Of a DNA stretch of 35,280 nucleotides, positions 8,044-16,106 are shown piece after piece. Numbering within the stretch: position 1 is the stretch's first letter; each line of letters opens with the position of its first letter. The position numbers were made by a program, and so were the translations under genes. The stretch covers positions 1 through 35,280 of the forward strand of contig JADZEE010000011.1 in NCBI GenBank assembly GCA_020850735.1, in the 5' to 3' direction. The notes below the pieces were generated by a model. It was not told the origin of the DNA. It did not search any database and saw only the letters and a program-made list of their open reading frames with translations. Origin of the DNA: Gammaproteobacteria bacterium (GTDB lineage: Bacteria; Pseudomonadota; Gammaproteobacteria; JADZEE01).

Positions 8044-9084
8044 GTGATCTTTCGCCAACTGTTCGACCACGAGTCCTGCACCTACACCTACCTGCTGGCG
8101 AGCCGGCGCGGTGGGGAGGCCCTGTTGATCGATCCGGTCCTCGATCGCGTCAACCGTTACGTGCAGCTGCTCGAGGAACTCGACCTCAGGCTGGTGAAGG
8201 CGATCGACACGCACCTGCACGCCGACCACGTGACCGGCCTCGGGGCCCTGCGCGACCGCACGCGCTGCGTGACGGTGATGGGGCAGCACAGCCGGGCCGA
8301 CGTCGTGGCGATGCGCGTCGGCGACGGCGACCGCATCGACTGCGAGGGTCTGTCGCTGGAGGTGATGTACACGCCCGGACACACCGACGATTCGAACTGC
8401 TACCGGCTGGATAATATGGTCTTCACCGGCGATACCCTGCTGATTCGCGGCACCGGCCGGACCGACTTTCAGCACGGCGACGCGCGCGCCCAGTATGACT
8501 CGCTGTTCAACCGTCTGCTGAAGCTGCCCGAGGACACGCTGGTGTACCCGGGTCACGACTACAAGGGTGACAGCGTGAGCACCATCTGGGAGGAGAGGCG
8601 GCACAATCCGCGCCTGCAGGTGGGCAGCGCCGACGAGTACGCCGCGCTGATGGCCGGGCTCAACCTTCCCAATCCGCGCATGATGGACGTGGCGGTGCCG
8701 AGCAACATGAAAATCGGCCTGCCCCAGCAGGAAATCGAAGCGCGCGGCTGGGTCGTGTCGGTGGCCGAGGCGCTCGCCCTGCTGGGGCGCCCGGACGTGG
8801 TGTTCGTCGATCTGCGCGATCGCGCCGAGCGCGCGCGACACGGCGTCATCGCCGGATCACTGCACGCCCCCTACGCCAGCATCGCCGATGAAGTCGGCAA
8901 GGGCGGTGTGCTGCACGAGCTGGTCGCCGCAACCGGTAAACGGCTCGTGTTCTACTGTGCCTACGGCGAGCGTTCGGCCATGGCCGTCGAGATGGCGCAG
9001 CAGGCCGGGCTCGCGAGTGTGTGCCACCTCGCCGGCGGTGTGGACGCGTGGAAAGTGGCGGGCGCGCCGGTCGTGCAGCCATGA
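8044..9084 (+). CDS. Persulfide dioxygenase-rhodanese fusion (ETHE1-like)
   Basis: 346 residues with two catalytic domains. Residues 1-about 235 are a metallo-beta-lactamase fold of the ETHE1 / persulfide dioxygenase type. They have the THLHADH motif (H57, H59, D61, H62), H113 in TPGHTDD, D130 in FTGD and H171. Residues about 236-346 are a rhodanese domain with active-site Cys C295 in FYCAYGERS. In such natural fusions the dioxygenase oxidises glutathione persulfide to sulfite and the rhodanese transfers sulfane sulfur between glutathione and thiosulfate. This would detoxify or use sulfide-derived sulfur in the cytoplasm. The start is GTG with TAGGAGAC upstream. The gene is monocistronic, with a promoter candidate upstream and a hairpin downstream. 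Confidence 0.92.
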   Translation: MIFRQLFDHESCTYTYLLASRRGGEALLIDPVLDRVNRYVQLLEELDLRLVKAIDTHLHADHVTGLGALRDRTRCVTVMGQHSRADVVAMRVGDGDRIDCEGLSLEVMYTPGHTDDSNCYRLDNMVFTGDTLLIRGTGRTDFQHGDARAQYDSLFNRLLKLPEDTLVYPGHDYKGDSVSTIWEERRHNPRLQVGSADEYAALMAGLNLPNPRMMDVAVPSNMKIGLPQQEIEARGWVVSVAEALALLGRPDVVFVDLRDRAERARHGVIAGSLHAPYASIADEVGKGGVLHELVAATGKRLVFYCAYGERSAMAVEMAQQAGLASVCHLAGGVDAWKVAGAPVVQP

Positions 9085-9114
9085 GTCCGAACGCCTGATG
9101 CGCCCGGGCGAACT

Positions 9115-9142
9115 GCTCGCTGGCGCGTACGCCGGAGCGAGC
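9115..9142 (+). terminator. Hairpin downstream of persulfide dioxygenase
   Basis: GCTCGCTGGCG (9115-9125) pairs with CGCCGGAGCGAGC (9130-9142) around a CGTA loop with a two-base bulge. It begins 30 bp after the stop codon and lacks a T-run, as is common in GC-rich genomes. Probable transcription terminator. Confidence 0.45.
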
Positions 9143-9284
9143 CCGGTGCCGGTGAATCGCGGAACCTTCCCCCGCGCCGCGGGTCTGCAATAGTCGCGCT
9201 ACGGCATCGGCTCACGGCGGCGTTCTGCTACCATGTGCCGCGCCCGCCGCCCGTGGCGCGGCCGTACGCGAGCGCGCCGGAGCG

Positions 9285-10010
9285 ATGATAGACGTCCAGC
9301 ATCTGTGGAAGGAGTACGGCGCCGTGCAGGCGCTGGCCGACGTGACCTTCGCCGTACACGACCGCGAAGTGTTCGGTTTGCTCGGTCGCAACGGTTCCGG
9401 CAAGACGTCCCTGCTGCGGATCCTCACCGGTCTGCGCCTGCCCACGGCGGGCAGCGTGCGGGTCGCCGGTGTGGACGTCCTCGCTCGCCCGCGGCTCGCG
9501 CAACGCGCCATCGGCTACATGCCCGAGGATCCCGCGCTCTACGGCGGGCTGACGGTACGGCGCTACCTGCGTTTCGTCGCCGACGCCCGCGGCCTGCCAC
9601 GCGCAGGGCGCGAACGGCGCATCGAGGAGGTCTCGGCCCGTTTCGGGCTCGGTGCGGTGATCGACCGCCTGTGTGCGCACTGCTCCAAGGGATATCGCGG
9701 CCGCGTCGCGCTCGCCGCAGCGGTGCTGCACCAGCCGGCGGTGCTGTTTCTCGACGAACCGGGCGCGGGCCTGGACCCCGAACAGCGCGTGCGCACGCAC
9801 GAGCTCATCCGCGCGCTGGCCGCGGACTGCGCGGGCGTGCTGTCGAGCCATGACCTGCACGAGGTCGGTGCGCTGTGTTCGCGCGTGCTCATCCTCGACC
9901 GCGGCACCGTGGCGCGCGCGGGCACGCTGCAGGAGCTCGGCGGCGTCGACGGCGTGGCCTCGGTGTTTCGGGACACGCGGGAACGCGTGGCGACGGGCCG
10001 TGCGGCATGA
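9285..10010 (+). CDS. ABC transporter ATP-binding protein (GldA-like)
   Basis: 241 residues. Walker A GRNGSGKT (34-41), Walker B VLFLDEP (153-159), the H-loop SSHD (H189) and a GldA/Ccm-like signature CSKGYRGR (133-140) in place of canonical LSGGQ. The ATPase would drive an ABC-2-type exporter or remodelling complex with the following permease. The next gene starts at 10007 inside this stop (ATGA), so they are coupled. This ATPase-permease-GldG order matches the GldAFG module found well outside gliding bacteria, where its cargo is unknown. The Shine-Dalgarno is weak, with GGAG close to the ATG. The preceding 200 bp hold no gene. Confidence 0.88.
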   Translation: MIDVQHLWKEYGAVQALADVTFAVHDREVFGLLGRNGSGKTSLLRILTGLRLPTAGSVRVAGVDVLARPRLAQRAIGYMPEDPALYGGLTVRRYLRFVADARGLPRAGRERRIEEVSARFGLGAVIDRLCAHCSKGYRGRVALAAAVLHQPAVLFLDEPGAGLDPEQRVRTHELIRALAADCAGVLSSHDLHEVGALCSRVLILDRGTVARAGTLQELGGVDGVASVFRDTRERVATGRAA

Positions 10011-10864
10011 GTGCGGCTTCGGGCAGCGCGGCCGAACCCGGTACGGCGCGAGCCACGTACGCGCCGGGTCCCGGGCGGGCCGTCGTGACGGTGGCCGCCC
10101 GCGAGCTCGCCGGACTGTTCGTCTCCCCGATCGCCTACATCGCGTTGACGGGGGTGGCGCTGGCGATGAGCCTGTTCTTCTTCGACAACCTGCGCGCCTT
10201 CAATGCGGAGGTGTCGATGATGCAGGCCCAGGCGGTGTTCTCCGATCTCATGGCCGGCGAGGTGCCGCCGGACCTGAACCTCATCGAGCGCGTCATGGTG
10301 CCGACCGCCATCCAGACCGCCTTCGTGTTTCTGGGCGTCGTGCCGCTCATCACCATGGGTGTGTTCGCCGAAGAGCGCGTGCGCCGCACCGACGAGGTGC
10401 TGCTTACCTTGCCGCTGCCGACCACGGCCGTCGTCGCGGGCAAGTTTCTCGCCACCTACGTGTTCCTGCTCGCCGTGGTGGGCGTCACGGTGCTGCTGCC
10501 GGTCGTGTCCGTGGCCTACACCGGACTGTCCGCGGGGCCGGTGCTCGCCTCGGCGCTGGGACTGCTGCTGCTCGCGTTCGCCCTGGCCGCCGTCGGCCTG
10601 GTCTGTTCGGCGCTGACCAGCAACCAGCTGGTCGCGGCGCTGGCCGCGTATGCGCTGGCGTCGGCGGCATTCGACTTCGGCTGGTTGCAACCGCTGGCCG
10701 GTGAATGGCTGGCACACGCGCTCGAGCTGCTCGCCATTCATCCGCATTTCGCCAGCTTTCCGCGCGGCGTGATCCCGCTGGCGGACGTCGGCTATTTCGC
10801 CGTCATCTGTCTGACCGGTTTTCTCCTCACCCGGGCGGCGCTCGAGCTGGAACGTCTCAAGTGA
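10007..10864 (+). CDS. ABC-2 type permease (GldF-like)
   Basis: 285 residues, about six membrane helices. A cytoplasmic N-terminus (VVTVAARELAGLFVSPIAYI) resembles the start of ABC-2 permeases such as GldF and NosY. A periplasmic loop follows helix 1 (about 55-95). The characteristic cytoplasmic stretch VFAEERVRRTDEVLLTLPL, which couples the permease to the ATPase, is present. Multiple hydrophobic segments then run to the end. ATG 10007 overlaps the ATPase stop. It should form the membrane part of the transporter with the GldG-like protein encoded 10 bp downstream. Substrate unknown. Confidence 0.87.
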   Translation: MSAASGSAAEPGTARATYAPGPGRAVVTVAARELAGLFVSPIAYIALTGVALAMSLFFFDNLRAFNAEVSMMQAQAVFSDLMAGEVPPDLNLIERVMVPTAIQTAFVFLGVVPLITMGVFAEERVRRTDEVLLTLPLPTTAVVAGKFLATYVFLLAVVGVTVLLPVVSVAYTGLSAGPVLASALGLLLLAFALAAVGLVCSALTSNQLVAALAAYALASAAFDFGWLQPLAGEWLAHALELLAIHPHFASFPRGVIPLADVGYFAVICLTGFLLTRAALELERLK

Positions 10865-10874
10865 GCGGCCGGGC

Positions 10875-12371
10875 GTGAGCGGACTGCTGATCGCCCTCGG
10901 CTGCCTCGCGCTCGGCTTCGGTCTCGCGGGGGTGTACTTCGCCGACAGCTTCGGTACCACCGCGAGTGCCAATCTCGCCCTCGCAGGCGTGCTGCTGGCC
11001 GCCGCGGTGATCGGCGTCGCGATGCGGTCGCACGGCCGCCACGCCGGGCTCGCGCGGCGGGTGTGGCTGGGCGTCGTCGCGCGGGTCACGGCGACCCTGG
11101 TGCTCGCCGGCGTGCTCCTGTACGCCAGCTCGCAGGTCGGCAGCCGCTGGGATCTGACACCGGAAACGGGTTACACCCTGTCGGACTACTCGCGCCGCCT
11201 GCTCGCGCGTCTCGATACCGACGTCGACGCCGTACTCGTCGGTGTGAGCGGCGCGGGCAGCAAGTCCGAGATGCTGTTGCGTCTGTACGCGGCGGCGAGT
11301 CCGCACTTCCATCTCGAGCTGGCGGCACCGCAGGCGCTCGATCCCATGTCCGGACGTCCCGCCGGCGGGGTGCAGCGGTACCTGCGCAGCGGCGAGCGGA
11401 CCGCGCGCGCCACCGGTGTCAGCGAGCGGTCCGTGACCCAGACGCTGCTGCAGCTGGTGACACCGGCGCACACGAACGTGTGTTTTGTCGACGGCCACGG
11501 CGAGCTGGCGGCCGACGACGCCGGTGCGCGCGGCCTGCGCGTATTCGCACGCATGCTGGAGCGCGAGGGATACACGCAGCGCTCGCTGATACTCGCGCGT
11601 GCGCCGGACGTACCCGCCGATTGTGGCGTGGTGATCCTCGCGGCGCCGCAGCGGGCGCTGCTGCCGGAAGAGGGCGATGCCCTGAACCGATACTACGACG
11701 GCGGCGGGCGCGTGCTGGTGCTGCTCGAACCGGAACGTCCCGCCGAGCCGGTGGCGCTGCTCGAGCAAGCCGGCATCAGTGCACCGGAAGGCACCGTGAT
11801 CGATCCCGAAGGCCGCATCTACGGCGCGCAGACCCCGGGCTCCGAGCCGCTCATCGGCCGCTTCACCGCCCACCCCGTCACCCGCGGGCTCGATGCGCAT
11901 ACCCGTGTTCTGGTCGCCGGCGCGCGACCGCTCGCGCTGCACGGCGCCGGGCCGCGCGGGCTGGTGTGGGCGAGCACGTCGGCCTCGATCCGCGCGCCCG
12001 CAGCGGATGCCGCCACGCCGGCGTCGCCGGCGTCGCCGGCAGCGCGGCCGTCGGCCATCCCGCTGGTCGCGATCGCCGAGCGTGACGCCGGCGAGGGCCG
12101 CGTGGGCCGGGTCATCGTGTTCGGTGACGCCGACATTGCCAGCAACGGCCGCATCGGCCTGCTCTACAACGAAGATCTGTTGCTCAACGCGGTGAACCAC
12201 CTCGCATCGCGTGACGAGGCGATCGACATCCGGCCAAAGCTCGCCGAGCTGTACCAGTACCCGCTGCAGCCCGAGCGCACCATCGGCGCGTTCCAGTCGA
12301 TCGCGCTGCTGATCCCGGAGGCGCTGTTGGCGCTCGGGATCGTGACCTGGTGGCGGCGCCGGCGCCTGTGA
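10875..12371 (+). CDS. GldG-family ABC-associated auxiliary protein
   Basis: 498 residues. Two N-terminal hydrophobic helices plus a third at about 72-88 precede a large extracytoplasmic domain starting SSQVGSRWDLTPETGYTLSD. A C-terminal membrane helix (about 475-492) ends in a basic WRRRRL tail. This is the GldG / ABC_transp_aux architecture: periplasmic domains with the FVDGHGE motif, RYYDGGGRVLVLLEP and VIVFGDADIASN. It probably binds cargo or couples the ABC-2 complex to an envelope substrate. An Ala/Pro/Ser-rich insert (about 377-393) is encoded by a 9-bp tandem repeat. The start is GTG, 10 bp after the permease stop. The DUF4340 protein that often follows in proteobacterial versions is absent; a TetR gene converges instead. 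Confidence 0.82.
   Translation: MSGLLIALGCLALGFGLAGVYFADSFGTTASANLALAGVLLAAAVIGVAMRSHGRHAGLARRVWLGVVARVTATLVLAGVLLYASSQVGSRWDLTPETGYTLSDYSRRLLARLDTDVDAVLVGVSGAGSKSEMLLRLYAAASPHFHLELAAPQALDPMSGRPAGGVQRYLRSGERTARATGVSERSVTQTLLQLVTPAHTNVCFVDGHGELAADDAGARGLRVFARMLEREGYTQRSLILARAPDVPADCGVVILAAPQRALLPEEGDALNRYYDGGGRVLVLLEPERPAEPVALLEQAGISAPEGTVIDPEGRIYGAQTPGSEPLIGRFTAHPVTRGLDAHTRVLVAGARPLALHGAGPRGLVWASTSASIRAPAADAATPASPASPAARPSAIPLVAIAERDAGEGRVGRVIVFGDADIASNGRIGLLYNEDLLLNAVNHLASRDEAIDIRPKLAELYQYPLQPERTIGAFQSIALLIPEALLALGIVTWWRRRRL
12017..12040 (+). repeat. 9-bp tandem repeat inside the GldG-like gene
   Basis: GCCGGCGTC occurs at 12017-12025 and 12026-12034, followed by a partial copy to 12040. The repeat is in frame and encodes a low-complexity TPASPASPAA linker. 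It could vary in copy number by slippage without breaking the frame. Confidence 0.7.
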
Positions 12372-12377
12372 GCCCGG

Positions 12378-12395
12378 CGCGTGCGCCCGCACGCG
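12378..12395. terminator. Hairpin between convergent genes
   Basis: CGCGTGC (12378-12384) pairs perfectly with GCACGCG (12389-12395) around a GCCC loop. It lies in the 28-bp gap between the stops of the GldG-like gene and the TetR gene. Likely a bidirectional terminator, without a T-run. Confidence 0.5.
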
Positions 12396-12399
12396 GGCG

Positions 12400-13065
12400 T
12401 TACGGATCCTGCGCTGCCTGCGGGCCCGGTCCGACCGCAGTCGCCAGCAGCGTGCGCATGTAGCGCTCGAGGCGTTCGGGCGGACAGCGGCTGAAGGCCA
12501 TCTGCGCGAGCATGTGGGCCGAACCGACGATGAGCCGGGCCTCGGCATCGGTATCGACCGACGGGTGGATGTCACCCTCGCGCTGACCGCGCTGCAGCGT
12601 CACGGTAATGATGGCGACGATGCCGTCCTGGAAGCGCAGATACCGCGGCCAGACCTCGTCCCGGATCGCCGTGCTCCAGTCCAGCCATACGCGGGCATGG
12701 TCGGGGTGGGTGGCGACCGCCGCGGTGAAGGCGCGGATGTGGTCCAGTACGAGCTCGGATGCGGGCGCCGCGCGTGCGTGGATGCTGCGCGCCAGCTCGG
12801 TCTGGAAGCGGTCGACTTCGTCGAGCACGGCATCGACCAGATCCGCGCGCGTGGGGAAGTACACGAACACGGTGGACACCGCCACGCCCGCAGCGGCGGC
12901 GATCTCGGCGTGACCGGCTCGGCCGAGACCGCGGCGCGCGAACACGGCGAGGGCGTGACCGAGCAGCTCGGCGCGGCGCGCGGCCGGGCGCAGGCGCCGG
13001 CGCGAAGTCCGGGCCGGCGTGGCTGCAGGCGGCGGTGCTGCGCGGACGAGCCTGGGCTTGGGCAT
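12400..13065 (-). CDS. TetR-family transcriptional regulator
   Basis: 221 residues. After a basic, Pro/Ala-rich leader, residues about 33-78 form the TetR HTH (ELLGHALAVFARRG, then EIAAAAGVAVSTVFVYFPTRADLV). The C-terminal helical ligand-binding domain contains no motif that tells the inducer. The start at 13065 is the last ATG before the HTH with plausible length; an upstream in-frame ATG at 13251 would run through the operator and overlap the diiron gene. It is divergent from the diiron-oxygenase operon, and the intergenic region carries a near-perfect palindrome over that operon's -35 box. So it most likely represses that operon and perhaps itself. Confidence 0.92.
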   Translation of the reverse strand: MPKPRLVRAAPPPAATPARTSRRRLRPAARRAELLGHALAVFARRGLGRAGHAEIAAAAGVAVSTVFVYFPTRADLVDAVLDEVDRFQTELARSIHARAAPASELVLDHIRAFTAAVATHPDHARVWLDWSTAIRDEVWPRYLRFQDGIVAIITVTLQRGQREGDIHPSVDTDAEARLIVGSAHMLAQMAFSRCPPERLERYMRTLLATAVGPGPQAAQDP

Positions 13066-13160
13066 AGGCGTACTCTGATGCACGGTGGCGGCCGCAACGG
13101 TGGGCCCTGGCGCAGCGCCGCGGGCGCCGGACCAGGGTCCGCACGGCCGTCGCAACACAC

Positions 13161-13180
13161 TATTGATAGAACTATCAGTA
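13161..13180. promoter_or_regulatory. Palindromic operator, probable TetR site
   Basis: TATTGATAGAACTATCAGTA: TGATAG and CTATCA are perfect inverted arms around AA. Extending to 9-bp arms gives only one mismatch. It overlaps the -35 element of the promoter for the diiron operon, a typical arrangement for TetR repression. A second short perfect palindrome, AGTCTAGACT, follows at 13182-13191. Confidence 0.75.
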
Positions 13181-13191
13181 AAGTCTAGACT
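13163..13191 (+). promoter_or_regulatory. Sigma-70 promoter of the diiron operon
   Basis: TTGATA (13163-13168) and TAGACT (13186-13191) are separated by exactly 17 bp, the best sigma-70 match I found in the window. The start codon at 13242 lies about 50 bp downstream with a strong GAGGAGGT Shine-Dalgarno at 13225-13232. Confidence 0.75.
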
Positions 13192-13241
13192 CAGTCTGAA
13201 CGCAGGACAAGCACAGCCGCCGACGAGGAGGTAGCCTGAAC

Positions 13242-14435
13242 ATGAGCGCACTCAATATCGAGGCCAAGGACATCCCGACCCCGCCGCTCGAAGGTCTGCT
13301 GCACGAACAGGCTCTGGCCGCCTACGAGAACTCGTTCCGCGCGCGCGCCGGCATCTGGGCCGAGCTGCTGCAGGAGAGCAGCGCGCGCCTGGCGAGCGGC
13401 CGGCCTTCGTTGCACTGGCTCGATACCGGTACCTCCGGCTGGGGCGAGCGGCGTGCCAAGCCGTCCTCGCGCGGGCTGACCTACACCGACGTCAACCGCC
13501 TCAAACAGAGCGGCAGGATGCCTGCGATCGCGACCTGGAAGAATTTCGCCCCGCGCGGTTCGATCCGCGAGCCCTACCGCGAGCGCATGCCGATCTGCGA
13601 GAGCTACACCGTGCTCAACCGCGACGACGTGTGGGCGGAAAACGTCGAGACGCTGTACGAGGAGGCCAAGGCGCGGCAATGGAACGCCACCCGTGACATT
13701 CCCTGGGGCGAGCTCGAGCCGCTGCCCGAGGACCTCGAGAAGGCGACCTGCCAGCTGTGCACTTTCCTGACCGAAGTCGAATTTGTTGCCGGTGACTTCC
13801 CGGCCAAGTGGATGTACCGCATCCCACAGGATTTCCTCGAGGTCAAGAGCTTCCTGTCGACGCAGATCATGGACGAGGCGCGCCACCAGGAAGTATTCCG
13901 CAAGCGCGCCCTCGCCGGCGGCGGGCTGCTGCATTCGGCGCCCGGTTTCGAGTGGGCGCTGGCCGCGATCCTCGACGCACCGACCCATACCATGGGCACC
14001 TTCCTGCTCAACCTGCTCGGCGAAGGCCTCATCCTGTCGGTGTTCCGATCGGGCGAGATGATCGCCAAGACGCACGTCGACAAGGAGATCTTCCGCCGCT
14101 GTCTGCAGGACGAGGCACGCCACGTTTCCTACGGCGTGATGCAGTTCAAGAACTATCTCGACAACCATCCGGATCGCGACGCGGCGCTCGAGGAGATGCA
14201 CCGCTTCGCCGACGTCGGCGAGCTCGTGGTGCTGTCGGCGTTCGTCGAGGCGGGGTTCATCGAACCGGTCGCAATCCTGCTCGGCGGGGGTCTGAACAAG
14301 ATCGACCAGGGTATGGACGGACTCGCGCACATGTGGACCATGTTCGTCGAGGAGTACCTGCAGCGCTGCGCCCGCGCCGGCTTCGACCGCCGGGCGCGAT
14401 GCAAGATCCCGGCCCGGGCGGTGTGGGCGGCATGA
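13242..14435 (+). CDS. Ferritin-like non-haem diiron oxygenase (AurF/R2-type metal site)
   Basis: 397 residues, helical. Two copies of the diiron motif are visible: E180 followed after 30 residues by DEARH (211-215), and E251 followed after 28 residues by DEARH (280-284). This matches the E-X28-37-DEXXH pattern described for AurF-like N-oxygenases and related ribonucleotide-reductase-R2-fold oxidases. Likely ligands are E180, E212, H215, E251, E281 and H284. Such enzymes activate O2 for N-oxygenation, hydroxylation or desaturation; the substrate here is unknown. The Shine-Dalgarno GAGGAGGT nine bases before the ATG fixes the start. It is first in a TetR-controlled operon with a ferredoxin (probable electron donor). 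The next gene overlaps its stop by ATGA. Confidence 0.85.
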   Translation: MSALNIEAKDIPTPPLEGLLHEQALAAYENSFRARAGIWAELLQESSARLASGRPSLHWLDTGTSGWGERRAKPSSRGLTYTDVNRLKQSGRMPAIATWKNFAPRGSIREPYRERMPICESYTVLNRDDVWAENVETLYEEAKARQWNATRDIPWGELEPLPEDLEKATCQLCTFLTEVEFVAGDFPAKWMYRIPQDFLEVKSFLSTQIMDEARHQEVFRKRALAGGGLLHSAPGFEWALAAILDAPTHTMGTFLLNLLGEGLILSVFRSGEMIAKTHVDKEIFRRCLQDEARHVSYGVMQFKNYLDNHPDRDAALEEMHRFADVGELVVLSAFVEAGFIEPVAILLGGGLNKIDQGMDGLAHMWTMFVEEYLQRCARAGFDRRARCKIPARAVWAA

Positions 14436-14911
14436 GCGCCCCGGGGACCGTCGCCGCGGCGATGGAGCACGTGCCGTTCCCCTCGCTCGAGTGGTTCCGC
14501 CATCTGGCGGCATTGATGAACGCCAACCGCGCGCGCCAGGAGCAACTCGGCTACGTGGACTGCGTGGCCGACTTCACCGTCACCGACGGTGCCGCCGACG
14601 GCGGGCCGTTCACCGTCCTGGTCACGTTCGAGGAGTTCGAGGCGACGGATGTGCGCGCAACGAGCGCCGCGGGCGCGGGCGATTTCAGTCTCCAGGCGGA
14701 CCTCGCCACCTGGCGCGCGATGATCGAGAGCATCGCCGCGGGCGGTGGCCGGCCGGGCCTGGAGTTCAGCCTCAATCGCCTGAGCCACATGGGCACGCCG
14801 ATGCGCGTGGTCGCCGACGATCCGCTGCGCATGGACCTGTACTTCCGTTACAACCAGAGCCTGCAGGAGTTCGTCAACGCGTCCGCGCACTTCGTCACGG
14901 ACTTTCGCTGA
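14432..14911 (+). CDS. Small protein, possible SCP2-like lipid/sterol carrier
   Basis: 159 residues, no signal peptide or membrane helix, so cytoplasmic. The N-terminal helix EWFRHLAALMNANRARQEQL is followed by beta-rich sequence with LVTFEEFEATDV, an ADLATWRAMIESI helix and a C-terminal LSHMGTPMRV-LRMDLYFRYNQSLQEF segment. The order of beta sheet, short helix with Trp, then glycine-rich loop and terminal helix resembles the SCP2 sterol-transfer fold, but this is a weak, pattern-level call. It starts at ATG 14432, inside the diiron gene's stop, so it is translationally coupled to it. An obligate partner or substrate-delivery subunit is plausible; it may equally be an uncharacterised effector subunit of the oxygenase. 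Confidence 0.6.
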   Translation: MSAPGTVAAAMEHVPFPSLEWFRHLAALMNANRARQEQLGYVDCVADFTVTDGAADGGPFTVLVTFEEFEATDVRATSAAGAGDFSLQADLATWRAMIESIAAGGGRPGLEFSLNRLSHMGTPMRVVADDPLRMDLYFRYNQSLQEFVNASAHFVTDFR

Positions 14912-14922
14912 GGGTTGCGCGC

Positions 14923-15225
14923 ATGGGCAAGCGCAGCGGACACCATTACATCGACGAGACCTGTATCGGTTGCGGCGCGTGCGAGCACGCCTGCCCGGGT
15001 AAGGTCGACGCCATCGAACGGCTCGAGCAGGACTTTCTCGGCCGTTTCATCATCAGGCTCGACGACTGCATCGACTGCGCATTCTGCATCCCCATGTGTC
15101 CAATCGCCTGCATCCACGATGCGCGCGCCGAGGGTGTGGTCGAGGGCAGCGGGGGCTACAGCCGTATCCGCGAGTTGCAGGCCTGGGCAGAGCGCCGCGA
15201 CGCTTCGTCCGCCGACGCCACCTGA
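14923..15225 (+). CDS. 2[4Fe-4S] ferredoxin
   Basis: 100 residues. Cluster motif one is CIGCGACEHACP (C14, C17, C20, C24). Motif two is CIDCAFCIPMCP (C49, C52, C55, C59), followed by C63. The spacing of the two CxxCxxCxxxCP motifs is longer than in minimal clostridial ferredoxins because of an insert at 26-48. A 37-residue C-terminal extension (RIRELQAWAERRD) is amphipathic. It starts 11 bp after the SCP2-like gene with AGGG upstream. In this operon it is the obvious electron donor to the diiron protein. No dedicated ferredoxin reductase is present nearby, so a housekeeping reductase would be needed. Confidence 0.92.
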   Translation: MGKRSGHHYIDETCIGCGACEHACPGKVDAIERLEQDFLGRFIIRLDDCIDCAFCIPMCPIACIHDARAEGVVEGSGGYSRIRELQAWAERRDASSADAT

Positions 15226-15256
15226 CACGGGTCTGCGGGCCGGCGGTGCGCAGGCC

Positions 15257-15286
15257 CTGACAGCGCCGGCGCGCGGGTGCTATCGT
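15257..15286 (+). promoter_or_regulatory. Candidate internal promoter for a leaderless AAA+ transcript
   Basis: CTGACA (15257-15262) and TATCGT (15281-15286) are separated by 18 bp, with an extended TGC before the -10. The predicted start site falls at 15293-15294, the A of the ATG itself, and no Shine-Dalgarno is visible. This would give a leaderless mRNA for the ATPase gene. Confidence 0.4.
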
Positions 15287-15293
15287 CGGTCCC

Positions 15294-16106
15294 ATGACCG
15301 TCACCAGCGTACGGACGCAGGAAGTCCTGCTCGACAGCGAACCTTACTACGAGCCCGTCGGCGCGGAAGTCGAGGTGTTCGCTGCGGCCTGGGGCAACCG
15401 TCTGCCGCTGCTGCTCAAGGGTCCCACCGGTTGTGGCAAGACGCGTTTCATCGAATACATGAGCTGGCGTCTGCGGCGGCCGCTCGTCACCGTATCCTGT
15501 CACGACGATCTCACTGCCGCCGATCTCGTCGGCCGCTTTCTCGTCAAGGGCGGCGAGACGGTGTGGGTCGACGGGCCGTTGACGCGTGCCGTGCGCGCCG
15601 GCTGCATCTGCTACCTGGACGAGATCGTCGAGGCGCGCAAGGATACGACGGTCGTCATCCATCCGCTGTGTGACGACCGGCGTCTGCTGCCGATTGAAAA
15701 GCTCGGCGAAGTGCTGTCAGCGCCGCCGGCGTTCTGTCTGGTGGTTTCGTTCAACCCCGGCTACCAGAGCGTGCTCAAGGATCTCAAGCAGAGCACGCGC
15801 CAGCGCTTCGTTGCGCTCGAATTCGACTACCCGCAGGCGGCGCTGGAGGCCCGCATCATCGCCAACGAGGCGGAGATCGACGCGGACGTGGCGCGGCGCC
15901 TGGTGCAATTCGGCCACACGACGCGCAATCTGAAGGGCCAGGGGCTCGACGAGGGTGCGAGCACCCGGCTACTGGTCAACGCGGCCAAGCTGATGCGCAG
16001 CGGGATAGCCCCCGCGGTCGCCTGCCGCAGCGCCGTCGGCGAGGCGCTCAGCGACGACCGCGACGTGCTCGCCGCCATCGCCGAGCTGGCTGCCGCCGTG
16101 TTCTGA
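15294..16106 (+). CDS. CbbQ/NirQ/NorQ-family AAA+ ATPase
   Basis: 270 residues, MoxR-branch AAA+. Walker A GPTGCGKT (43-50), Walker B ICYLDE (105-110), the CbbQ-type pore segment DLTAADLVGRFLVKGGETVW (72-91), sensor-1-like VVSFNPGYQ, and arginines around STRQRF as candidate finger. Family members pair with a VWA protein and use ATP to remodel or activate metalloenzymes: CbbQ for Rubisco, NorQ/NirQ for NO reductase. Neither Rubisco nor NO-reductase genes are in the window; the neighbouring target candidate is the diiron protein. It follows the ferredoxin by 68 bp on the same strand. The ATG at 15294 lacks a Shine-Dalgarno; see the promoter candidate. Confidence 0.92.
   Translation: MTVTSVRTQEVLLDSEPYYEPVGAEVEVFAAAWGNRLPLLLKGPTGCGKTRFIEYMSWRLRRPLVTVSCHDDLTAADLVGRFLVKGGETVWVDGPLTRAVRAGCICYLDEIVEARKDTTVVIHPLCDDRRLLPIEKLGEVLSAPPAFCLVVSFNPGYQSVLKDLKQSTRQRFVALEFDYPQAALEARIIANEAEIDADVARRLVQFGHTTRNLKGQGLDEGASTRLLVNAAKLMRSGIAPAVACRSAVGEALSDDRDVLAAIAELAAAVF

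Noticed and set aside
7891..8841. N-terminal extension of the K+ channel reading frame
   Set aside because: It lies opposite the persulfide dioxygenase and shows no channel features; the ATG at 7890 has a good ribosome-binding site.
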